A stretch of 31,399 bases of DNA from JACKAL01 sp964400355 (GTDB lineage: Bacteria; Bdellovibrionota; Bdellovibrionia; Bdellovibrionales; JAGQZY01): contig CAYNTO010000030.1 in assembly GCA_964400355.1 (NCBI GenBank), positions 1-31,399 of the forward strand, in the 5' to 3' direction. Below the pieces are notes generated by a model. It searched no databases and was not told the DNA's origin. It saw only the letters and a program-made list of their open reading frames with translations. The translations under genes were made by a program, and so were the position numbers. Below are positions 24,058-31,399 of this stretch, piece by piece (within the stretch, counting starts at the first letter, position 1; every line of letters starts with the position of its first letter).

Positions 24058-24468
24058 GATAAGAGCCAAATAGCGTTGCAAGCGCTGAACCCATCCTCTA
24101 CCAGTGATGGAGGATTTTTGCAGCCGCACGATCAATTTGCGAATTCGTCCTGCTCTAAAAAAATAAAAGTGTTTGTTGTTTTTCCTAAATCCCAGCACTT
24201 CGCCGAGCACATGCGGCCGAGGCAATGCCTCGTGCACCGTTGAAAAATCCCCTTTAAATAAAAAGGCTCCGTCAGACAATCCCAGATAGCGGTGACAAAC
24301 CCATTCTTTGTTGTCTTTAAATATAAAGAGCTTTCCTATATCGGCATTTGAGAGCTCCACGGGCTTGTGCGGAACCTGTACGATCAGAGCTTCGCCACTT
24401 TTTAATAGCGGCCACATACTTCTGCCAACAAATGGCACCTGGATGCGCTCAAAGCTCTCTATCGGCAC
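23983..24468 (-). CDS. S24/S26 (SipW-type signal peptidase-like) protein
   Basis: 161 aa. The core VGRSMWPLLKSGEALIV holds the serine box (Ser17 in G-x-S-M-x-P). WVCHRYLGL supplies H59, where archaeal and SipW-like enzymes use His instead of the LepB lysine, and FKGD (72-74) matches the conserved KGD box. A hydrophobic stretch near 130-145 (YLALILALTIKPLFY) could anchor it, unlike classical signal peptidases, which carry the anchor at the N-terminus. GTG start with GAGGTGG upstream, overlapping the radical SAM gene by 20 bp. As the last gene of the PqqD/radical SAM operon it is a candidate leader peptidase; this is inference. Confidence 0.82.
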   Translation of the reverse strand: MPIESFERIQVPFVGRSMWPLLKSGEALIVQVPHKPVELSNADIGKLFIFKDNKEWVCHRYLGLSDGAFLFKGDFSTVHEALPRPHVLGEVLGFRKNNKHFYFFRAGRIRKLIVRLQKSSITGRGWVQRLQRYLALILALTIKPLFYRKVDPLNIVSKSLP

Positions 24469-25495
24469 GTTCCACCTCGGAATAGTCGCTCTTAATCCCC
24501 GCCAGCATTTTGGAATAACAGGTCATTTTTAAATGGGAACCAGTTTCGTTTTTTGCCATTCCCATACAATGATCGCAAAAGGACATCATTTTTGAATCAG
24601 CCCCCTCCACGTCTTTCCATTTGATGTCGCGCCACTTGGCAACAATATGATTTTGCCACAACTCCGAGAACGCTTGCGTGCGCAAATTTCCAATGGGCTC
24701 ACGGATCTCAATACAAGGGAGCAGCTCACCACTGTAGGTAACGGCGCACTTTCCCTTTCCAGCATTGCAAACATAATCGCCTGAGGACTCTTCACTGGAT
24801 TTGGGCCTGCCATTGGGCCATCTACGTATTTTTTCACGAAAATAGGTGCGCAGCTGATCTTCGCTGGCCCGCTCCAGTGTGGAGCTCATGTCGCCATTGA
24901 GCTTTGGCGTAATCATCGGATCAAACTTGAGCATGAGATCTTCTTTCATCGCCCAATCTTCCAGATCAAAGATGCTTTCAATATTTTGCTTCCCAATAAG
25001 ACAATTCAAAGTCACCTGAATACCCGCCTCACGGCAGAGTTGAATCGCCCGCACGGTTTTTGCGTGAGATCCTTTAACACGGGTCATGTTGTCGTGGATT
25101 TGCGGGTCATTGCTGTAGAGAGAAACGGTGACGTTGATCATGCCGGTTTCTTTGAGCCGTTGTGCCACCTCTAGCGTTTGAATCTTTAATCCATTGGTGA
25201 TCATGGATACGTGAAAACTCAGCTGATGAGCAGTGCCCAATATACTCCAAAAATGCGGACTGAGCATAGCCTCGCCGCCCATAAGGATAAGAAACAGCGT
25301 CCCTGCGCCGCGCAGCTGTTGCAGAATTTGATTCCATTCCGCTTCGGACATCACCTTGCTCGCATCATCTTTAAACGACGGCAAGTAACAGTGCCCGCAT
25401 CGCTCATTGCAGCGATTGGTCAGCTCCAGCGACGCCTGCATGGGGATCCACTGCTGCGACGATTGAAAACGGATCTTTTCTAATATTTCACTCAT
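24449..25495 (-). CDS. Radical SAM/SPASM peptide-modifying-type enzyme
   Basis: 348 aa. The radical SAM cluster motif is C29-x3-C33-x2-C36 (TNRCNERCGHCYLP), and the SAM-binding GGE is in LMGGEAML. The C-terminal SPASM domain has the expected cysteines for auxiliary clusters: C243, C250, C261, and CDHC (C307, C310) with C326. The layout and the PqqD-like gene immediately upstream parallel PqqE and other RiPP-modifying enzymes, which install C-C, C-S or C-O bonds on precursor peptides. The ATG overlaps the PqqD stop by 8 bp and has no own ribosome site, so it is translationally coupled. The target peptide is not encoded adjacent to it. Confidence 0.92.
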   Translation of the reverse strand: MSEILEKIRFQSSQQWIPMQASLELTNRCNERCGHCYLPSFKDDASKVMSEAEWNQILQQLRGAGTLFLILMGGEAMLSPHFWSILGTAHQLSFHVSMITNGLKIQTLEVAQRLKETGMINVTVSLYSNDPQIHDNMTRVKGSHAKTVRAIQLCREAGIQVTLNCLIGKQNIESIFDLEDWAMKEDLMLKFDPMITPKLNGDMSSTLERASEDQLRTYFREKIRRWPNGRPKSSEESSGDYVCNAGKGKCAVTYSGELLPCIEIREPIGNLRTQAFSELWQNHIVAKWRDIKWKDVEGADSKMMSFCDHCMGMAKNETGSHLKMTCYSKMLAGIKSDYSEVERADREL

Positions 25496-25757
25496 GTTCG
25501 ATCAATTCGATGAGGCCCTGCTCCAAGAGTGATTCGCAGAATTCATCGACGTCACTGGCCACCATGGCTTGCTCGCTCGAGTAAACTTCACAAATAACTT
25601 CGGCAATCGCGGGCGTTTGCTTTTCGCCGTCGAGTTCAGACCAAATGTTAGTGCCTACTGGATCAAGCTCATGAATCTTATTGTTGCGAGGATCAATGAT
25701 AACGGCGTTCTCGCCGACAATTTGCCAGGGCAAACCGGCTACACGTTTATAAGACAT
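25488..25757 (-). CDS. PqqD-family peptide-binding protein (RRE-like)
   Basis: 89 aa, the normal length for a stand-alone PqqD-type RiPP recognition element. The pattern fits: a three-stranded start with AVIIDPRNNKIHELDPVGTNIWSELDGEKQT, then helices with VICEVY...DVDEFCESLLEQGLIEL. Such proteins bind the leader of a precursor peptide and present it to a radical SAM partner. A strong AAGGAG site precedes the ATG. It overlaps the HprK-like gene by 11 bp upstream and the radical SAM gene by 8 bp downstream, placing it at the centre of the operon. The family call is firm; the bound peptide is unknown. Confidence 0.9.
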   Translation of the reverse strand: MSYKRVAGLPWQIVGENAVIIDPRNNKIHELDPVGTNIWSELDGEKQTPAIAEVICEVYSSEQAMVASDVDEFCESLLEQGLIELIEHE

Positions 25758-26685
25758 TCTCTTGCTCCTTTGGCGTTAAATAGTGCGCCCACACCATGGG
25801 CCAAACTTCGCGACTAATTGGAAAGTAAAGTTTATCCAGTTCCACGCTATTCAATATGTTTTGAACTATGGCGAGAATTTTTTGTGTTTCCTGCTCCGTC
25901 AACGTGGGCCAAAACACATTGGCCACCGCCGATGATATTTTTAAGAATTGCTCGGATTTGGCCATGGTTTCTATGTGTAGTGATTTGCTCTTTTCAAGCC
26001 AAAGGCAAGCCTTCACCGGGTACCACTCCCCGTACTCCTTGGGGTTGGTGATCGCCTGCCCCAATGCTCCCGCCTGCGCCCAGCATCTGCCGTTTTCGAT
26101 CTTTAAAACATTCATATCGTCACCGAGCACGCGCGTGCGCGGAAGTAGAGATGAGATGGTTGTTTTTCCAGCGCCCGAGGGCCCGAAACTAAAATAGGCA
26201 TTTTTATGTGCATCCAGTACGCAGGAACTGTGCAATAAAACTTTATTCTGCTGCACAAAATACTTAGGCGCGATCCAGCGTAGAAAATTATAAAATCCAT
26301 CACCGATTGTGTAGGAACACACCAGCACCGAAAACGTCCGCTCATCTATTCCTAAAAAATCCCGTTGTATAGCAAATTGCCGGTCGCCTGAGCGATGCAA
26401 AATACACTCAAAGTTTTCGTCATTCTCCCACTGTGCATCGGTAAAGCCAAAATCCTGATTATCGAGCCAGTACACGGGATAAGGGTTCGTAGACTGATGT
26501 TTGAACCATTCGACCGGATAGAGGTCATAGAGGCGCTTGATCACAGCTTCGCTTTTCACAAAAAAGCGAAACGGAATTTCGTGGATCGAAAGATCTACGG
26601 AGTATTCAAAACTGCGCGTAGAAACATCCAGTGCTTCCGCAACTCCTTTTTTGATTCTGCTGTTTGGACTTGAAACTTCGAACAT
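25747..26685 (-). CDS. HprK-related P-loop kinase
   Basis: 312 aa. An N-terminal region of about 140 residues without clear motifs precedes a kinase core: KVLLHSSCVLD, then Walker A GPSGAGKTT (168-176) and LGDDMNVL with the acids D189 and D190. This is the HPr kinase/phosphorylase C-domain arrangement. No HPr or PTS genes are near, and members found beside PqqD-like genes are thought to phosphorylate something other than HPr. Here it leads the PqqD/radical SAM/peptidase operon. A GAGG lies three bases before the ATG. The divergent CpaF gene starts 111 bp away. The phosphorylated substrate cannot be named. Confidence 0.87.
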   Translation of the reverse strand: MFEVSSPNSRIKKGVAEALDVSTRSFEYSVDLSIHEIPFRFFVKSEAVIKRLYDLYPVEWFKHQSTNPYPVYWLDNQDFGFTDAQWENDENFECILHRSGDRQFAIQRDFLGIDERTFSVLVCSYTIGDGFYNFLRWIAPKYFVQQNKVLLHSSCVLDAHKNAYFSFGPSGAGKTTISSLLPRTRVLGDDMNVLKIENGRCWAQAGALGQAITNPKEYGEWYPVKACLWLEKSKSLHIETMAKSEQFLKISSAVANVFWPTLTEQETQKILAIVQNILNSVELDKLYFPISREVWPMVWAHYLTPKEQENVL

Positions 26686-26796
26686 TGGCCTCAGTCTATC
26701 TGTAGCTGGCCTTTGATACCAGTAACATACGGATCAAGGTCTAGTTTGAGGCAAAGATTTTTTACGTCTTTTTATGATTTTTTCCGATAATTCAGT

Positions 26797-27855
26797 ATGT
26801 CGAAAATCACGCAAAGCATCCATCCCATCCAATATCTCATGGGCGACCCATTGATCACCGAAATCATGGTGAATGGTCACAATAAAATTTTTGTGGAGCG
26901 TGAAGGTTTTTTAGAGCCAACCACAGCCTGTTTTAACAATGAGGCGCAACTGGAGAGTTACATCGACAGTATCCTTCAACAAAGCGGCCAAGCAAAAGGT
27001 AGCGGTTATTACTTTGACGGCGTTCTCCCCAATGGTTATCGATTCAATATAATTCTCCCACCGATGAACCCTAAAGGCCCCTGCATCACCATCCGAAAGT
27101 TCTCGGACAGGATGTTCACCTTAAAAACTCTCATGGAAAAAAAGGCGATCAGCGATCGCGCGGAGATGTTTTTAAAAGCCATGGTTGTGTCCAAGATGAA
27201 CATCATCGTCTCGGGCGGCACGGGCTCCGGGAAAACAACATTTTTACAAGCGCTCTCCGGCGAAATCCCGGTGCGCGAAAGAGTTGTCACTATCGAAGAC
27301 ATCCCAGAGCTCAAACTTCACCAAGCCAATTGGATACAGTTACTTGCTGTTCGTACCGGGAATAAGCACGTCTCTATTCGCGATTGCCTGATCAACTCTC
27401 TACGCATGCGCCCTGATCGCATCATCGTTGGCGAGTGTCGCAGAGACGAAGCCTTCGAAATGCTTCAAGCCATGAATACCGGGCACGAAGGCTCCATGAC
27501 GACCATTCATGCCAATACTCCAACAGACTGCCTCACCCGTATGGAAAACCTGTTGCACATGTCGGGCTTCGACGTAACCACAAAAGTGCTGCGTCGGCAA
27601 ATTGCCGAAACTGTGAATTTTATTATTCAACTCAAGCGCACGCTGGATGGTCGCCGTATTGTGAGTGAAATCCTGGAAATCACGGGCCTCGAAGGGGACA
27701 TCATCACTCGCTCAAAGGTGTTTTCGCTGGATGACAACGGGCAACTGATGCCCACAGGATATGTGCCTAAAGACATCGCGGGATTTAAAGAAAACGGAAT
27801 TGTTTTTCCGAGCCGCTTTTTTGATCCACAATTCGCACCTAAAAAAATAGGCTAA
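26797..27855 (+). CDS. CpaF/TadA-type secretion ATPase (orphan)
   Basis: 352 aa. Hexameric type II/IV secretion ATPase motifs are intact: Walker A GGTGSGKTT (140-148), Asp box VTIEDIPEL, Walker B RIIVGECRRDEA (208-219) and His box GHEGSMTTIHAN (229-240). The N-terminal region is short and the usual CpaF leading domain is reduced. Such ATPases power Tad/Flp pilus assembly or related secretion, but no pilin, TadB/C, secretin or prepilin peptidase lies in the window, so its partners must be elsewhere. The ATG has only a weak ribosome site. It is divergent from the HprK-like gene and its stop overlaps the convergent DUF2752 gene by 4 bp. Confidence 0.92.
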   Translation: MSKITQSIHPIQYLMGDPLITEIMVNGHNKIFVEREGFLEPTTACFNNEAQLESYIDSILQQSGQAKGSGYYFDGVLPNGYRFNIILPPMNPKGPCITIRKFSDRMFTLKTLMEKKAISDRAEMFLKAMVVSKMNIIVSGGTGSGKTTFLQALSGEIPVRERVVTIEDIPELKLHQANWIQLLAVRTGNKHVSIRDCLINSLRMRPDRIIVGECRRDEAFEMLQAMNTGHEGSMTTIHANTPTDCLTRMENLLHMSGFDVTTKVLRRQIAETVNFIIQLKRTLDGRRIVSEILEITGLEGDIITRSKVFSLDDNGQLMPTGYVPKDIAGFKENGIVFPSRFFDPQFAPKKIG

Positions 27856-28307
27856 AAATTTCGTAGCACACCCCACGCTGCCACCACAATCAAAACCGTG
27901 TACGCGTGAGTGCGAAAAAATTCTCGTCCGTGCCGCCAGCAGTTTTCGGCGCGGCGAGAAAAGTGACTTGCCCAATAAAACGCTGCGCTTAAAAAAATCA
28001 CCGGCCCTAGAGGATGAAAATAAAAGCTCAAACGCGGGCTCCACAAATACATGGAAATCAGTGACCGCGTGATTCCGCAGCCGGGGCAGTCCCATTCCGT
28101 GAGCCAATGAAAAATACAAGGTACATAGAGGTGACTTGAAACCGCCTGCAAGCTCGATATACCCAGTTCTCCAACATGCCAGCGCACCACACCACCGCAC
28201 GCAACAACGAGCGGAAATGCGATCAAAAACAGCTTTTTGAGCCGATAACTGGAACTAGAGGCTTTGACTGCCGTAGTAGGCATTGATTTCCGATTGTTGA
28301 ATGGCAT
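27852..28307 (-). CDS. DUF2752 membrane protein
   Basis: 151 aa with about three membrane helices. The family signature CPGCGITRSL, preceded by HWLTEWD, is present. The function of the family is not known to me; the CPGCG motif may bind metal. The start is uncertain: ATG at 28307 or 28286, both lying within the upstream DUF4234 gene (overlap 53 or 32 bp) and neither with a strong ribosome site. That overlap suggests coupled translation of two small membrane proteins. Confidence 0.8.
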   Translation of the reverse strand: MPFNNRKSMPTTAVKASSSSYRLKKLFLIAFPLVVACGGVVRWHVGELGISSLQAVSSHLYVPCIFHWLTEWDCPGCGITRSLISMYLWSPRLSFYFHPLGPVIFLSAAFYWASHFSRRAENCWRHGREFFRTHAYTVLIVVAAWGVLRNF

Positions 28308-28629
28308 CGTTTATAAAGCTGAGCCCAAAAAACGTAAGAATCACTGCGGTCAAACCAGCAGATCCCGTGTCTTTCTTAAGAATGCGAGCAATGTCGGTGC
28401 TCTTACGGTATTCGTGATAAATATGATAAAGACCACATGTGATCATCGTAAAGATCAACCAGCTTACGAAGCTGTATTTGCTCTCTTTGAGCATGTCATT
28501 GACAGCTTCCATCTGCTTGTACTGAACATACAGATTATAGATTCCACAAAAAACAATTGTCAGTACTATATCCAGAGCAATATTACGAACATGCCGTTGA
28601 TCTTTAAACGAATCTGAAACCTGGTTCAT
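28255..28629 (-). CDS. DUF4234-like membrane protein
   Basis: 124 aa. Two or three membrane helices with the family-style repeat LTIVFCGIYNLYVQYKQ and MITCGLYHIYHEYRKS (each a G-x-Y-x-x-Y segment after a hydrophobic helix), then LTAVILTFFGLSFIND. An AAGGGG site precedes the ATG. It is the first gene of a pair with the DUF2752 gene and is divergent from the 63-aa ORF at 28757, with 127 bp between. Function unknown. Confidence 0.75.
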   Translation of the reverse strand: MNQVSDSFKDQRHVRNIALDIVLTIVFCGIYNLYVQYKQMEAVNDMLKESKYSFVSWLIFTMITCGLYHIYHEYRKSTDIARILKKDTGSAGLTAVILTFFGLSFINDAIQQSEINAYYGSQSL

Positions 28630-28756
28630 TTTTACCCCTTAACTGGTGTTTATGGGCCGACGCTATTCGAATTCAGAATTGTTGTCAACGCGATGAGTTT
28701 GGACCATCGTCAGACCCATAGCTTGTTAATTGCCGTTTGTGCAACTACCATGAGGC

Positions 28757-28948
28757 ATGAGTAAAAATCGCAAAACCAACCCCGAAACTCCAAGTGGCTC
28801 TCATCCCAAGAAGGCCTATGCAAAACCGAGTATTCGCACCGAAAACCTAATGACCTTTGGTGCACTCTGTAACGGCACCACATCGGGTCAACGCAAGCAA
28901 TCCACGGGTGCTCCAAATTTTTGCAACTCGTCCAAACTGCTCTCTTAA
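28757..28948 (+). CDS. Candidate precursor peptide (RiPP-like), 63 aa
   Basis: A basic, polar first half (Lys/Arg/Pro/Ser) is followed by KKAYAKPSIRTENL, containing Y21-x-x-P24-x-I26. This resembles the Y-x-x-P leader motif that PqqD-like recognition elements bind in lasso and related peptides. The tail has GALCNGTT and FCNSSKLLS, with two cysteines (C38, C56) among Gly, Ser, Thr and Asn, which looks like a core region. There is no signal peptide. TGAGG sits one base before the ATG, closer than ideal. A 68-aa minus-strand frame overlaps it and is judged a shadow. The link to the PqqD/radical SAM operon 2 kb away is an inference. Confidence 0.6.
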   Translation: MSKNRKTNPETPSGSHPKKAYAKPSIRTENLMTFGALCNGTTSGQRKQSTGAPNFCNSSKLLS

Positions 28949-28961
28949 ACTAGAGTCTTTG

Positions 28962-30098
28962 CTAATCCCACTTCAGCGCTGATCGAACACTCTTTAAAAG
29001 ATCACCCGCAACTGTTTTCACTGAAAATGTTTGCGCCTGAATAAGTCCTTTTTGAATCAAAACGCTCCGCTGTTGGGTATCCACTACAAGAGTATCTACA
29101 GCTTGAGTCCATCGTTCCAGCTCCGCTTCAGGAACCACTAGTCCCGCCTCACCAATCACGTGTGGTATCTCACCGGAATCGCTTCCCACCACCGCAACTC
29201 CGGCTGCAAATGCTTCTACGATCATACGCCCGAACTGCTCCTTCCAATTTGGCAGAGTTTGACTCGGGCACAGGAGTATATCCAAGAGCGGTAAGATAGA
29301 TGGCACCTCGTGGTGTCTGAGCTCAAGAAGACGCACATTTGATTTATCGGACGCCCATTTTTCCAATGACGACTTGAGGGGCCCTGAACCAATAACTATT
29401 ATGTTACAAGAATGATTTGCCAACAAATGCTCAGCCACGTTTTGAAATAGGCCAACACCCTTTTCTTCCACAAGGCGTCCCATGAATCCCACCGTAAGTG
29501 GTGCCGCCAGTCCGAGCTGCCTTAACCCCTGACGTTTTTCATCGTTTGTGAATGGTCGAAAACGCTCCAAACTTACAAACAAAGGTAAGACTTGAGTGGT
29601 GGGAAAACCTTTGGCCTCTAAGACGCGCCGGACCCCCACGCCACAAGCAAACGCACCGGAAGCTTTCTGTAGTGCCAGTCGTTCAAAATAAGAAAATGGC
29701 CATGGGTATTTCTTGAATATATTTTGGCTGCAATAAAAAAAATAAGGAACTTTATACTGATGAAAGAGCTGGGCCAAGGAGAATCCAGAAACAATGTAAG
29801 GTTCTTCCCACAAATAAACCGCGTCGTAACGGTTTCTTTTGAGCAGTCGCTGAATCTGAAAAAGATTGTAGGTAAAAAAATGTATTCGCTCGGTCCAATA
29901 ACAGTCGATAGGAATAACTTCCATGGTGGAGCCTTCGGGCTCCTTCTCGATATCCAGATCGCGCAAATCACCATGAAAAAATCGCGGAGCTAAGAGTGTT
30001 ACCTCCACCTCTCCCGACTCATGAACGGCGCGCATCACATCGCGATTCTGCGCAAGAACAAAGCTGTGGCCGATGGCAAGAATCCTTTTCGTCATCAT
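28962..30098 (-). CDS. GT4-family glycosyltransferase
   Basis: 378 aa GT-B enzyme. The N-terminal domain begins ILAIGHSFVLAQNRDVMRAV. The donor domain shows VGFMGRLVEEKGVGLF, IVIGSGPLKSSLEKWA and the E-x7-E box EQFGRMIVEAFAAG, followed by SDSGEIPHVIGEAGLVV. It should add a sugar during glycan synthesis in the cytosol. Two adjacent ATGs (30098 and 30095) are possible starts, with no strong ribosome site. It follows the acyltransferase gene by 55 bp on the same strand and ends 13 bp from the convergent 63-aa ORF. Donor and acceptor are unknown. Confidence 0.92.
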   Translation of the reverse strand: MMTKRILAIGHSFVLAQNRDVMRAVHESGEVEVTLLAPRFFHGDLRDLDIEKEPEGSTMEVIPIDCYWTERIHFFTYNLFQIQRLLKRNRYDAVYLWEEPYIVSGFSLAQLFHQYKVPYFFYCSQNIFKKYPWPFSYFERLALQKASGAFACGVGVRRVLEAKGFPTTQVLPLFVSLERFRPFTNDEKRQGLRQLGLAAPLTVGFMGRLVEEKGVGLFQNVAEHLLANHSCNIIVIGSGPLKSSLEKWASDKSNVRLLELRHHEVPSILPLLDILLCPSQTLPNWKEQFGRMIVEAFAAGVAVVGSDSGEIPHVIGEAGLVVPEAELERWTQAVDTLVVDTQQRSVLIQKGLIQAQTFSVKTVAGDLLKSVRSALKWD

Positions 30099-30153
30099 TC
30101 GAGGGTACCTGGTTAAAAAAAGGAGTCCACGTGAAAGCCCTATTTGCTAAAAA

Positions 30154-31209
30154 TTAAAGAATTTTTGAGCGTAGCATCATGAACGGACGCTCCACTACAT
30201 AATACGTTATTAGCGCCACAAAGAACGTCAAACCTACAAAAGCTAGAGCTGCAAGTGACCAATGAAGATCGTGCAAGCGAGTCGCCGTAAATCGCATTAT
30301 AAGGTTATTCCAAAGATAAGCCCCATAGGAAAGTATGGCGATCCATTCGACTACCGGCAATAGGATAACCGGTACCTTCTTTTTATACGCGCCTACAGTC
30401 ATCAGCGCAAAACCAGTTGCTAATAGGGCGTAGTACTCAGTTGCTATATTCGGTTGGTTGGATGCGCCTAAAAACCAACAGGTTGAAATTATAATTGAAA
30501 CCCCAACTATGAGAGATCCAGTTTTTAAACGCGCACTAAAGTCTTTCCACTTATGCAGACTTGCAGCCAAAAAAACACCTAACGCTAACCCGTCGAAGTG
30601 TGTATAAAATGGAAATCGTATATGTGCATCTAGTTCAGACGGGCTCAACACAACTGGTAAGCGGCGCACTATCAAAAAGCGCAGAAATACTGCAAGGGCC
30701 GCAATCATTAGCCAAAAAATAGGTTTACGCGACATCTTCGGCACAACAACAAATACGATAATTGGAAATAATAGATAGAATTGTTCCTCTATACAGATCG
30801 ACCAGCTTTGAACAAAATCGGTCAGCGTAAAATAGTTTTGAGCAAAGAAAAAATAGGGCAGAATATTGGGCTCGAATGGTGAATTGAAGAGTGAAGGCTT
30901 TACAACTAAATAAACAAACAGGACCACAAAATAAAGTGGTAAAGTCCGAAACCATCGCTTAACCCAAAATTGCCTCAATTGCTCCTTTTTATCGTTACTT
31001 CGCTGATCACGGATAGCTTGCTGTCCAATCAAAAACCCCGAGAGCACAAAAAATAGATCAACTCCGACCCATCCAAAAGCAAAAACATTTTTAATTGACT
31101 CCGGCATAGATGGCACAGCTTCCGTTAAATGCAAAAGAATTACAGAAGAAATTGCTAAGAATCGAAGGGCATCTAGCCCGCTATCTCGAGTTTTATCCAT
31201 CATCGCCAT
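30154..31209 (-). CDS. Membrane acyltransferase (acyltransferase-3 family)
   Basis: 351 aa with about ten membrane helices. Signature parts are GLDALRFLAISSVILLHL (the Arg and His of the AT3 active region), FGWVGVDLFFVLSGFLIG and SWSICIEEQFYLLFP. These enzymes usually O-acetylate sugars of exopolysaccharide, O-antigen or peptidoglycan in the envelope. The ATG at 31209 shares one base with the upstream stop (TGATG); a GTG at 31212 is the alternative, and no ribosome site is seen, so translation is coupled to the preceding glycosyltransferase. Glycan acetylation is inferred from family and context. Confidence 0.92.
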   Translation of the reverse strand: MAMMDKTRDSGLDALRFLAISSVILLHLTEAVPSMPESIKNVFAFGWVGVDLFFVLSGFLIGQQAIRDQRSNDKKEQLRQFWVKRWFRTLPLYFVVLFVYLVVKPSLFNSPFEPNILPYFFFAQNYFTLTDFVQSWSICIEEQFYLLFPIIVFVVVPKMSRKPIFWLMIAALAVFLRFLIVRRLPVVLSPSELDAHIRFPFYTHFDGLALGVFLAASLHKWKDFSARLKTGSLIVGVSIIISTCWFLGASNQPNIATEYYALLATGFALMTVGAYKKKVPVILLPVVEWIAILSYGAYLWNNLIMRFTATRLHDLHWSLAALAFVGLTFFVALITYYVVERPFMMLRSKIL

Positions 31210-31399
31210 CACAGTTTTTTATAAACTTCTAAATAATTGTTCGCAGCCAAATCCCAATTCCACCTTTTGGCGGTTTCCCGCGCCCGCTCGCCCAAAGAGC
31301 GAAGTTTGCTTGCGTCCTTAATGAGGATTGCAATTTCCGAGGCGATGCTTTGAGGACTGCTGTGCGTATCGATAACGATTCCGTCGCGATTGGGTGTGA
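31209..31399 (-). CDS. GT4-type glycosyltransferase, C-terminal fragment (cut by window edge)
   Basis: The frame is open from the window end to TGA at 31209-31211. The last 60 or so residues include NRDGIVIDTHSSPQSIASE and LRSLGERARETAKRWNWD, ending NNYLEVYKKL. This is the usual tail of GT4 enzymes (the glycogen-phosphorylase-like helix returning to the N-domain, with the conserved Trp). The E-x7-E box is outside the window. It is the first visible gene of the operon with the acyltransferase and the GT4 at 28962. Confidence 0.8.
   Translation of the reverse strand, partial: TPNRDGIVIDTHSSPQSIASEIAILIKDASKLRSLGERARETAKRWNWDLAANNYLEVYKKL

Noticed and set aside
28710..28916. 68-aa minus-strand frame over the candidate precursor gene
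   Set aside because: Its composition (many Trp, Cys and Arg without pattern) looks like a shadow, it has no good ribosome site, and the plus frame has a recognisable leader-like motif.
1..31399. Insertion sequences, prophage, CRISPR array
   Set aside because: No transposase, integrase or phage gene, no terminal inverted repeats and no regularly spaced repeats were seen. The only long direct repeat is the contig-end duplication.

Overview
The window looks like part of a Gram-negative chromosome. It has an envelope lipoprotein, octanoyltransferase LipB, the inner-membrane protease SohB, a Wzc-like tyrosine kinase, a Wzx-type flippase and a small outer-membrane-barrel-like protein. Base composition is balanced and gene density is high. 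The many small secreted or membrane proteins and secreted peptidases would suit a Bdellovibrionota/deltaproteobacterial-type lineage, but no marker here settles the taxonomy.

Positions 1-13100 are mainly housekeeping and envelope genes: the end of glyA, an M23 lipoprotein, a secreted M43 protease, an 80-aa protein carrying a sliding-clamp-type QLSLF motif, a periplasmic protein, def, an SGNH-type esterase, tRNA-Val(GAC), lipB, a membrane protein, the mutM/M14-peptidase/hydrolase run, an Ala/Lys/Thr-rich exported protein, a DUF3307 membrane protein and sohB.

Positions 13091-23267 form a surface-polysaccharide locus. It contains an FkbM methyltransferase, a small barrel-like protein, a Wzc-type co-polymerase/BY-kinase, a short SLBB protein, a SAM methyltransferase, two GT4 glycosyltransferases, a flippase and a GT2. 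One GT4 is split only by an assembly gap: 100 Ns flanked by an exact 55-bp duplication. A second glycan group lies at 28962-31399 (GT4, acyltransferase, truncated GT4). No initiating phosphoglycosyltransferase, Wzy polymerase or full-length Wza is visible.

Between these lies the most interesting part, 23242-26685. A minus-strand run of overlapping genes encodes an HprK-like P-loop kinase, a PqqD-like peptide-binding protein, a radical SAM/SPASM enzyme and a SipW/S26-like peptidase. Convergent with it is a PF14907-type nucleotidyltransferase that overlaps the GT2 gene. This is the toolkit of a peptide-modification (RiPP-like) system fused to a glycan locus. About 2 kb upstream of the kinase, beyond a lone CpaF-type ATPase and two small membrane proteins, an orphan 63-aa ORF (28757-28948) has a leader-like Y-x-x-P motif and a short tail with two cysteines. 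It is the best precursor candidate in the window. The link is an inference from sequence and position.

There is no gene-free stretch above 300 bases. The largest is 249 bp, at 10503-10751. No insertion sequence, CRISPR array, rRNA or origin was seen.
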